DNA of 22,889 bases. Source: a virus. Shown here one piece after another: positions 1 through 6,665 of this stretch. The stretch spans positions 1 through 22,889 of the IMG/VR virus record IMGVR_UViG_3300009548_000032; one strand, 5' to 3'. The notes beneath the pieces are model-generated. The model searched no databases. It worked only from the letters and a program-made list of their open reading frames with translations, and was not told where the DNA came from. The position numbers were made by a program, and so were the translations under genes. Every line of letters begins with the position of its first letter. Positions within the stretch are counted from its first letter, which is position 1.

Positions 1-1
1 A

Positions 2-358
2 AATGCCAACTTATCTTTTAACTCCAGCACTGGAAACGTTGTAGCAACAATTAATCCAAATCTTCTGATAAATTCCATTACAATTAGTGGCACTGGAATT
101 TCTACCTCGGGCGGAAATCTTATCGGCGGTACCGGCGTCACTTTTGTTGGTAACGGAGCCGGTGTGACCAGTGCAGGGCCATTATTACCAGGTAGTACTA
201 ATACTTATAATCTTGGCGCGGCTTCCTACATCTGGTCGGCCATTTATGCTGATACATACTATGCTGGAACTAGCGCAACTCCAGGCGTATCTTGTGCGGC
301 TGGCTCAGTTAACTTAGTTACCTTTACTGTCACTGATGGTATAGTAACTCATTGTTGA
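2..358 (+). CDS. Tail fibre or appendage protein, C-terminal part
   Basis: The frame is open from the left edge of the window to TGA at 356-358, so only the last 118 residues are seen and the true start lies outside. The sequence is low-complexity, rich in Gly, Thr, Ser and Asn, with a repeated beta-type texture (SGTGIST, GGTGVTF). It ends in a segment resembling the C-termini of many phage fibre and appendage proteins: LGAASYIWSAIYADTYYAG, then a cysteine-containing stretch and a final TDGIVTHC. Such proteins form trimeric receptor-binding fibres or spikes. The gene lies directly before the tail-adaptor genes, whereas the T7 fibre gene follows the internal virion genes. The fibre role is inferred from composition, the terminal motif and position; no enzymatic domain is visible. 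Confidence 0.6.
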   Translation, partial: NANLSFNSSTGNVVATINPNLLINSITISGTGISTSGGNLIGGTGVTFVGNGAGVTSAGPLLPGSTNTYNLGAASYIWSAIYADTYYAGTSATPGVSCAAGSVNLVTFTVTDGIVTHC

Positions 359-369
359 GGTAAAATAGT

Positions 370-945
370 ATGGCCAACCCTCCTACCTCAACTGATATTG
401 TCAATCAAGCCCTTTATATGATGGGGGATAATCAGCCATTGGTGACGGGGGTGGCACCTACTTTCGATAACTCAGCGGCCGGCCTCGCGGCGCAACAACT
501 CTATATTCCTTGTGTAAGAACAGTGGGCCGGCGCTTTGGTTGGGACTTTTCTCGTAACACCGCACTATTAACACTTAGTGGCAACCCCGCCCCTTTTCCC
601 TACACATACGAATACCTCTATCCGCCTTTCGGCGTTCAAATTCGTCAGGTAATGCCACAAACACTTACAGATATAAATAACCCTCTTCCCGCTCAATGGT
701 CGGTTGGTAATACTGTTGTCGGTGGGACAATTACGAAAGTAATTTGGACAAATCTCAAATCTGCTCAAGTTGTGTGGTCTAATACTCCTACTGAGGCCAC
801 CTGGGATCCACTTTTCCGTGAGGCAGTAGTACGGCAATTGGCGGCCGAATTCTCTCTCGCTCTTGCCAGCCGGCTCGATACTGGCCGCGCTAATATGGAC
901 GCAGGTAACGCCTTTGAACAACTCGGGGAGACTAGGGATAGCTAA
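370..945 (+). CDS. Tail tubular protein A-like adaptor, copy 1 of 3
   Basis: A 191-residue protein of the T7 gp11/P22 gp4 type, which forms the ring between portal and tail nozzle. Visible family features are an N-terminal helix DIVNQALYMMG, a central tryptophan/aromatic segment RRFGWDFSRNTALL, a YEYLYPP strand, and a C-terminal WDPLFREAVVRQLAAEF helix. The same landmarks occur in the same order in the next two genes. The start is supported by GAGGT at 357-361, nine bases before ATG. The stop overlaps the next start as TAATG. This is the most divergent of the three copies: the usual YP-D-C-x-K-x-R segment of the family is replaced by PPFGVQIRQV. Assignment rests on motif pattern and neighbours, not on a database search. 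Confidence 0.7.
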   Translation: MANPPTSTDIVNQALYMMGDNQPLVTGVAPTFDNSAAGLAAQQLYIPCVRTVGRRFGWDFSRNTALLTLSGNPAPFPYTYEYLYPPFGVQIRQVMPQTLTDINNPLPAQWSVGNTVVGGTITKVIWTNLKSAQVVWSNTPTEATWDPLFREAVVRQLAAEFSLALASRLDTGRANMDAGNAFEQLGETRDS

Positions 946-1574
946 TGACTAGTAGTGTATTGACTGTAGAAAATATCTGCAATGAGGCCCTGGGCAAAAT
1001 TGGCTTCGCCCGGCGCATTGGAGATATTTACGAAGGGTCAAGGCAAAGTAAACTTTGCTTAGAATTCTACGCGCAGACGAGAGATGAATTATTGCGAAGC
1101 AATGATTGGGGTTTTTCGGAAAGAGATGCAGTTGCAGTTCTGGTGAGCCAAGCGCCGGCCGGCGGCTATTCACCTGAAAATCCTTGGACCCCGAACTTTC
1201 CCTGCCTACCTTGGTTTTACGAATATGCCTACCCTATCGATTGCATTAAAGTACGCTCAATTCGGGCGTCGCAAATATTCCTACCCAATTTCTCACCCAC
1301 TCCTAATGTCTTTGATATTGTGAATAATGCGGCCGAGGTTCCTTCACAGAAGACAATAGTCTGTAATGTGCCAAATGCGGTGTTGGTATACTCTGCACAA
1401 ATTACCGATATGAGCCAGTGGGAGCCACTTTTTATTAAAACTATGATCGATACGTTGGCAAAGAAGCTGGCGCCCGGCCTCGCAGAAATAAGCCAGGGCG
1501 GCGCCGAGGCAGAAAAAGAAGAAACGCAAGACACCGTGATGTCTGAAACTGAAGCTGCTAGGATGCAAGGATAA
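945..1574 (+). CDS. Tail tubular protein A-like adaptor, copy 2 of 3
   Basis: A 209-residue protein and the copy closest to the classic gp11-like pattern: NEALGKIGFARRIGDI near residue 12, then CLEFYAQTRDELLRSNDWGF (a typical Y-x3-RDE-LL-x-W-F-x-R block). It continues with WFYEYAYPIDCIKVRSI and a C-terminal WEPLFIKTMIDTLAKKLA helix followed by an acidic, Ala/Glu-rich end. In T7 the family makes a dodecameric adaptor under the portal that helps seal the packaged head. It overlaps both neighbours by TAATG, and GGGGAGACTAGGG just upstream of the start can serve as ribosome binding site inside the previous gene. It could be a paralogue with a different position in the tail from copies 1 and 3. 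Confidence 0.8.
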   Translation: MTSSVLTVENICNEALGKIGFARRIGDIYEGSRQSKLCLEFYAQTRDELLRSNDWGFSERDAVAVLVSQAPAGGYSPENPWTPNFPCLPWFYEYAYPIDCIKVRSIRASQIFLPNFSPTPNVFDIVNNAAEVPSQKTIVCNVPNAVLVYSAQITDMSQWEPLFIKTMIDTLAKKLAPGLAEISQGGAEAEKEETQDTVMSETEAARMQG

Positions 1575-2449
1575 TGGCTAATCTTCCGGCGGACGTTATC
1601 AACCAAGCCCTCGATGCGGCTGGAGTTGATATAGTAATTGGTGATCCAGAAGATGGGACGCGGGAGGCACAGGTTTGCTTGCGGGCGTATACTGAGTGTT
1701 TCAAGCAACTACTACGTGGAGCGCACTGGGACTTTGCACGAAAGCAAGCCCCGCTTCAACTCCTTGCCGATGCAACTGGCCAAACACCGGATGTAGGTAC
1801 AGTAGTGCAGCTTCCTTGGATCTACTGCTACTCCTATCCCGTTGATTGTCTCAAGATTCGTTACGTTCCTTGGAATGTCTATCCGCAAGCCAATCCGGCC
1901 GGAAATAATTCTCTACCCAACACGCCCCTAACTACTGGTGAAATTCTCGCCCCGTCCCAAACCCACATTCGCATAGCTCCCGCCCCCTTTCTCATTGGTA
2001 TGGATGTAAATTATCCAGTAGATACTAATCAGGCAGACGGTCAGTGGTGGGAAATACCGGGCGCCGACCCCACCGGCCGCACTGTGATAATGACCAACGT
2101 TTATCAAGCCTTCGGCATTTACACAGCAAATGTGCCTTATGTAAATAGATGGGATTCACTTTTCCGGGCCGCAATGGTAAGTTATCTAGCCAGTGAAATT
2201 GCCCTACCCTTGGCGAAAGATAAGAAATTTGGCCTCGCATTGCGGGCGCAACTTATTGGCTCAGTAAAAACCAAGCTTGAGCAGGCCAGAATTACTAATG
2301 GCAACGAGGGCCACGTTACTACCGACCATATTCCTGACTGGATTAGGCGCCGAAATAGCGGCTCACGCTGGGGCCTCGATTCAGGACTACCAGGGGTGAT
2401 TAGTTGTAGTTGGGATGCCTGCTCATTTTCTGACGGAAGCGCATACTAA
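1574..2449 (+). CDS. Tail tubular protein A-like adaptor, copy 3 of 3
   Basis: A 291-residue protein with the same landmarks as the previous two: DVINQALDAAGVDIVIGDP, then CLRAYTECFKQLLRGAHWDF. It continues with WIYCYSYPVDCLKIRYVP and a C-terminal WDSLFRAAMVSYLASEIALPLA helix. It is about 80 residues longer than copy 2. The excess is an insertion around residues 105-165 (PLTTGEILAPSQTHIRIAPA and onwards) and a C-terminal extension of about 60 residues containing DHIPDWIRRRNSGSRW and ending CSFSDGSAY. The arginine/tryptophan-rich extension is unlike the usual family end. AAGGATAATG gives the start, with a TAATG overlap to copy 2. An adaptor role is likely; the function of the extension is unknown. 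Confidence 0.75.
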   Translation: MANLPADVINQALDAAGVDIVIGDPEDGTREAQVCLRAYTECFKQLLRGAHWDFARKQAPLQLLADATGQTPDVGTVVQLPWIYCYSYPVDCLKIRYVPWNVYPQANPAGNNSLPNTPLTTGEILAPSQTHIRIAPAPFLIGMDVNYPVDTNQADGQWWEIPGADPTGRTVIMTNVYQAFGIYTANVPYVNRWDSLFRAAMVSYLASEIALPLAKDKKFGLALRAQLIGSVKTKLEQARITNGNEGHVTTDHIPDWIRRRNSGSRWGLDSGLPGVISCSWDACSFSDGSAY

Positions 2450-5400
2450 TGGCTGTTCCAGTTATCGAACCTGCCTTTTCTGCTGGAGAACTTACACCAG
2501 AATTATTCGGCCGGGTCGATCTTGCCAAGTTTCACATTGGCGCAAGTACGATGCGGAATGCCTTCGTCTCATATCGGGGCGGGGTATATTCCCGCGCCGG
2601 CACCGTCTTTGTAGGTTATTCCAAGCAAACCGGCCGCACCTACCCGCCCCGCATGATTACTTTTCAATTCTCCATCAACCAGGGACTTGCGCTAGAGTTT
2701 GGTAATGAGTATATGCGAGTGGTTTTCAACGGTGATTTTGTAACTGAGGCGCCACAGAATATCACCGGCATTAGCCAATCTAACCCCATGATTGTCCAAA
2801 TTGCTAATAATTGGAATGCAGGTGATTGGGTATATATTTCCAGTGTGGCGGGCATGGGGCAGGTAAATGGGCAAACTTATGTTATCGAAGCGGCCACCCC
2901 GTCCCAAATTACTCTAGAAGATGTCTTTGGGAATAATATCAATAGTACTGGCTTCAATCCTTATACCGGCGGTGGAACGGCGGCGAGGATATACACCCTT
3001 ACCACTCCATATGCTGAAGCTGATCTAGAGTATTTGAAATTTACCCAATCCGCCGATGTTATGACTCTTTGCTGTTGGAACCAAATCACCGGCACGTCAT
3101 ACCCACCAATGATACTTTCCCGCCTAGCCGATAATAATTGGACGCTCGCCCAACCACTTTTCTATTCTACTATGTCACCGCCGGGCGGCCTCAGTATTTC
3201 AAGCTTCGGCTCCGCCGAAACCCAACTCTGGAACTTCGCCTATTGCATTACTTCAGTTAATTCAAAAACTGGTGATGAAAGTAACGCTTCATCAATTATA
3301 ACCGCAAGCGGAATTGCCAATCCGGCCATTGTGGCAAATAGCATCACTCCTGCATGGCAGCCAGTGTTAGGTGCCGGATACTATAATGTTTATCGGGCGC
3401 TTGGGACACTATATCCAGGATCGGATTCTACGGCCGCTGCGGTCCCAATCGGCTCATTATTTGGTTTCATTGGTACAACTTATGGAAATAATTTCACTGA
3501 CTCCAACATTGTAGCAGATTATTCCCAAGTTCCCCCAACTCATCAAAATCCCTTTGCGCCGGGGCAAATTACCTATTGCCAAATGACCAACTCAGGGAGC
3601 GGGTATAACCAAGCGACGGTGGGATATACGATTAATACTTCTACAGGTTCTGGTGCAGTATTGGCGCCGATTGTCATTAAAGGTGCTATTGTTGCTACTA
3701 TAGTGCAACAAACTGGAATTGACTATCAACCAACTGACACGATTACTTTCCAAAATGGCACCGGCGCGGCCGCTACCCTTTCCATCGGCCCCCTTCTTGG
3801 TACCTATCCTAGCGTCCCCTCTTACTTCCAAGAACGTCTCGTCTACGCCAGTTCTCCCACTAACCCCGACACCTACTGGATGAGCAAGCCGGGGTTATAT
3901 AATAATTTTGATAGCCGCGTGCCTATCATTGCCGATGATAGTATTACCGGAGCGCCGTGGTCGGTGCAGGTTAATGGTATTCAATTTATGGTGAATATGC
4001 CGGGTGGGCTGGTGGTATTAACAGGGCTGAGTGCATGGCAACTTACGGGGGCCGGCGGCTCGTCTTTGAACCCGCAGCCACTTACACCCTCCAATCAACA
4101 GGCCCAGCCGCAAGCGTATAATGGATGTTCATCTACAGTACCACCAATTAAGATTGATTTGAATATTCTCTATGTACAAGCCAAAGGTTCCATCGTTCGC
4201 AACATCGAATATCAAATTTTTCAAAATCAATACTTCGGCGCTGACATTACTATTCTTTCCTCTCACCTCTTTACCGGATATACTATAAAAGAATGGGCGT
4301 ATTGTGAAGAGCCGTTTAAGATAGTATGGGCAGTGCGAGATGATGGAATGCTGCTTAGTCTTACTTATCTAAAGCAGCAAGATGTAATTGGATGGGCGCG
4401 ACATGATGTGCATGGGTTGGTGGAAAGTGTCTGCTCCGTAACCGAGCCGCCCGTTGACACCTTGTATCTTGCCACACAGCGTTTTCCCGGCAACGTCGCA
4501 TCATATATGATTGAGCGAATGGATAACCGGCTTTGGGATGATGTAGAAAATTGCTGGTGTGTAGATGCGGCGCTGCAACTCCCCCAAGGCACCCCGGCCG
4601 GCACCCTCACAGTAAGTTCCCCAACTGGTCTTGGCGAAGTTACAGGCGTATATGGTTGGAATGGCGGCCAGAATTACTCTTCTGAAACAACTGCATATAT
4701 TATTGATAATAATGGTGAGGGGCCTGGCACTGGAGCAGTAGTTACACTTACAATTGTAAACGGTGTTATTGAACCTCCAGTAATTATCCCCGGCGGTAGT
4801 AATTATGTCAGCCCAGCATTAATAATTAACGATCCATTACAGCAAGGTTATGGGGCCGGCGGCACCCCAACCCTTACTAATACCGCCAATTTCTTCTGCA
4901 CCGAACCAGTTTTTACTCTTGCAATGGCGCAGCAAAGTTGGGTTATTAGAGTTGGGGGCGGTATTGCAGTTATTATAGGATATGTTAGTCCAACGGAAGT
5001 GGTTGGGAATATTATAGTTCCGATTACCGGCGTCTGTCCCAATGGTACTTTTGTGGTGCCGGCCGCCCAAGGCCAATGGACACTAACCCAGCCACAGACA
5101 GTTATTGGCGGATTGAATCATCTAGTCGGCGCTACCGTAACCGGCCTTGCTGATGGAAACGTCATACCTAATCAAACCGTCGCAGCAAATGGAACTATCA
5201 CCCTAACCGTTCCGGCCACATCAGTAGTAGTTGGCCTTGGTTATCAAGTTCAGGTTCAAAGTATGTATCTTGATATAGGCAATCCTACCATTCAGGGGCA
5301 AAGAAAGAAAATTGCTAATGTAACCGCCCGCGTTCAGGCGTCTGGTATGGGCATTACTATTGGTAGTAATCAACCTGACGGAAGTGTGCAGAGCCCGCAG

Positions 5401-5682
5401 CAAATTCAAACTGTTTGGGAAAATATGCAGCCGGCAAATATTAAAAGTACGCCGCCGGCCCTCGTTCAAGGGCAATTACCGGCCACAGTAGCATACCCAC
5501 TTTACACAGGCGATATCAGAATTCCAGTAGAGGGCGGCTACGATGTGCATGGGCAGGCGGCGTTGCAACAATTAGAGCCATTGCCGATGAATATTCTTGC
5601 GTTGATACCTGAATTCGACCAGGGCGATATTCCGCAGCCGCCCGGCCCTCAAGCACCTCCGCAGCCTCAACGAGGACGGTAA
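2449..5682 (+). CDS. Large tail nozzle/stabilisation-type structural protein
   Basis: A 1077-residue structural protein in the T7 gp12 (tail tubular protein B) position. The N-terminus is the hallmark FSAGELTPELFGRVDLAKF, followed by STMRNAFVSYRGG and SRAGTVFVGYSK, common to large podovirus nozzle/stabilisation proteins. Residues 105-190 form a typical beta domain (NPMIVQIANNW, GMGQVNGQTYVI, NINSTGFNPYTGGG) leading into TTPYAEADLEYLKFTQSADV. Two Gly-rich GSGY-type repeat modules seem inserted, near residues 371-450 and 747-815. The C-terminus is proline/glutamine-rich (QPPGPQAPPQPQRGR). No enzymatic motif was seen. TAATG junctions on both sides fit a co-translated tail operon. Role in forming the DNA exit tube is inferred from family and order. 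Confidence 0.8.
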   Translation: MAVPVIEPAFSAGELTPELFGRVDLAKFHIGASTMRNAFVSYRGGVYSRAGTVFVGYSKQTGRTYPPRMITFQFSINQGLALEFGNEYMRVVFNGDFVTEAPQNITGISQSNPMIVQIANNWNAGDWVYISSVAGMGQVNGQTYVIEAATPSQITLEDVFGNNINSTGFNPYTGGGTAARIYTLTTPYAEADLEYLKFTQSADVMTLCCWNQITGTSYPPMILSRLADNNWTLAQPLFYSTMSPPGGLSISSFGSAETQLWNFAYCITSVNSKTGDESNASSIITASGIANPAIVANSITPAWQPVLGAGYYNVYRALGTLYPGSDSTAAAVPIGSLFGFIGTTYGNNFTDSNIVADYSQVPPTHQNPFAPGQITYCQMTNSGSGYNQATVGYTINTSTGSGAVLAPIVIKGAIVATIVQQTGIDYQPTDTITFQNGTGAAATLSIGPLLGTYPSVPSYFQERLVYASSPTNPDTYWMSKPGLYNNFDSRVPIIADDSITGAPWSVQVNGIQFMVNMPGGLVVLTGLSAWQLTGAGGSSLNPQPLTPSNQQAQPQAYNGCSSTVPPIKIDLNILYVQAKGSIVRNIEYQIFQNQYFGADITILSSHLFTGYTIKEWAYCEEPFKIVWAVRDDGMLLSLTYLKQQDVIGWARHDVHGLVESVCSVTEPPVDTLYLATQRFPGNVASYMIERMDNRLWDDVENCWCVDAALQLPQGTPAGTLTVSSPTGLGEVTGVYGWNGGQNYSSETTAYIIDNNGEGPGTGAVVTLTIVNGVIEPPVIIPGGSNYVSPALIINDPLQQGYGAGGTPTLTNTANFFCTEPVFTLAMAQQSWVIRVGGGIAVIIGYVSPTEVVGNIIVPITGVCPNGTFVVPAAQGQWTLTQPQTVIGGLNHLVGATVTGLADGNVIPNQTVAANGTITLTVPATSVVVGLGYQVQVQSMYLDIGNPTIQGQRKKIANVTARVQASGMGITIGSNQPDGSVQSPQQIQTVWENMQPANIKSTPPALVQGQLPATVAYPLYTGDIRIPVEGGYDVHGQAALQQLEPLPMNILALIPEFDQGDIPQPPGPQAPPQPQRGR

Positions 5683-6128
5683 TGGACACTTTTGAAATTA
5701 CCGAAATGAAACCTCACTATATCGGCCAAATGGCAAAGAAGCTTAGAAAAGATCATGCAAAAATGGTGCTTGAATTAGGCCAAAATTCGCACAGATCATT
5801 ACTTACTTACTATTCCCAATCCTTCTTCTCTCGGGCCTGGAAAGTAAATGGAAAGTTGGCCGCGATTGGGGGAATTACGGGGAGTATATTATCTTCTGAG
5901 GGCTTTGTATGGCTGGCTTTTACAGAAGAGGCGTTGAAATATCCTATTGCGATAATAAAAGAAGCAAAAATTCAATTAAATGAAATTATGAATAGTAAAT
6001 TCAAACTCTTTGCCTTTGTCCTTTCGGCTGATAAAATTGCACAGAGATTTGCAGAGTTCTTGGGCTTTGATTGCGTCGGCCCCGTCGATGACGACTTCTT
6101 AATTTATACCCTAACGGCCGAGGAATAA
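5682..6128 (+). CDS. GNAT-like internal virion protein, T7 gp13 position
   Basis: A 148-residue protein with the length and order of T7 gp13 (directly between the nozzle gene and the gp14-like gene). The fold looks like an N-acetyltransferase: a central KVNGKLAAIGGITG strand pair, a helical region, and a final ADKIAQRFAEFLGFDCVG segment that mimics the C-terminal acetyl-CoA-site helix and strand of GNAT proteins. The canonical Q/R-x2-G-x-G/A pyrophosphate loop is not apparent, so catalytic activity is doubtful and a structural or assembly role is more likely. GAGGACGG just upstream of the start supports ATG at 5682, overlapping the previous stop as TAATG. Confidence 0.65.
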   Translation: MDTFEITEMKPHYIGQMAKKLRKDHAKMVLELGQNSHRSLLTYYSQSFFSRAWKVNGKLAAIGGITGSILSSEGFVWLAFTEEALKYPIAIIKEAKIQLNEIMNSKFKLFAFVLSADKIAQRFAEFLGFDCVGPVDDDFLIYTLTAEE

Positions 6129-6350
6129 ATGGCAGCAGCAATAGCACCAATCGCAGGACCGTTAGGAATTGCAGGGGCGGGAATTGGAGCGCTCGGGTCA
6201 ATTTTGGGCGGCTTTGCTACGGCCGGCGCGGCAAACTACCAAGCGCAAATTGCAAAAAACAACGCAATTGTGGCAGAGTATAATGCTACTAACGCAGCGT
6301 TGGCTGGGCAAACAACGGCGCAGACAGTAAGTATGAAGGCGGCGGCGTAA
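6129..6350 (+). CDS. gp14-like internal virion protein, N-terminal half
   Basis: A 73-residue Ala/Gly-rich reading frame starting MAAAIAPIAGPLGIAGAGIG, a hydrophobic, membrane-active-looking segment, then a helix NYQAQIAKNNAIVAEYNATN. This is the standard opening of T7 gp14-like ejection proteins. It stops at TAA 6348-6350 immediately before sequence that continues the same family in the same frame. CGAGGAATAAATG supplies the ribosome binding site and start. Gene order (after the gp13-like gene, before the transglycosylase ejection protein) is exactly that of gp14. The truncated product lacks the conserved second half. It could be a nonsense mutation, a sequencing error or a leaky stop. Confidence 0.6.
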   Translation: MAAAIAPIAGPLGIAGAGIGALGSILGGFATAGAANYQAQIAKNNAIVAEYNATNAALAGQTTAQTVSMKAAA

Positions 6351-6392
6351 GGCGGGCAGATCAAGGCTTCGCAGGCGGCTAATAATATTGAT

Positions 6393-6665
6393 GTGAACAC
6401 CGGCTCGGCCGTGACGGTGCAGAAGTCACAACGTGAGACGGGAGAACTGGATACACTCACTGCAATGAATAATGCGGCCCTTGCAGCGTATGGATATCAG
6501 CAGCAGGCTACGGGCTTTACGGCGCAAGCGGGGCTAGAAGAGGCTGAAGCAGCCCAGGCGCCATATGGTGGGGCGTTGGGAGCGTCGGGAAATCTACTTT
6601 CCAACGCCGCCAATATTGGCTTTAAATACGGCGGCTCGACGCCCGCAACCGGAGGTACTCAATAA
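6393..6665 (+). CDS. gp14-like internal virion protein, C-terminal half
   Basis: This frame is in phase with the preceding 73-codon gene and open from just after its TAA. Translation after the stop reads GGQIKASQAANNIDVNTGSA, then GELDTLTAMNNAALAAYGY. That is the conserved core of gp14-like proteins (a Q-x-A-S-x-A-A block, DVNSGS-like turn, and GELDALTIRxNA-like helix). The listed start is GTG at 6393 (inside DVNTGSA), the first plausible initiator after the stop; an AGGCGG lies about 15 bases upstream, which is far for efficient initiation. Starting there would delete part of the conserved motif, so this is more likely the downstream half of one broken or read-through gene. CGGAGGT near its end serves the next gene. 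Confidence 0.5.
   Translation: MNTGSAVTVQKSQRETGELDTLTAMNNAALAAYGYQQQATGFTAQAGLEEAEAAQAPYGGALGASGNLLSNAANIGFKYGGSTPATGGTQ

Noticed and set aside
1229-1708. 159-codon minus-strand frame across two tail-adaptor genes
   Set aside because: It spans the junction of two well-supported plus-strand genes, has no family resemblance and no binding site.
6348-6350. Stop-codon reassignment (TAA read as an amino acid) as a genome-wide code
   Set aside because: TAA is the natural terminator of at least ten well-supported genes in the window, including those ending at 945, 1574, 2449 and 5682, so only a local nonsense change or readthrough remains.
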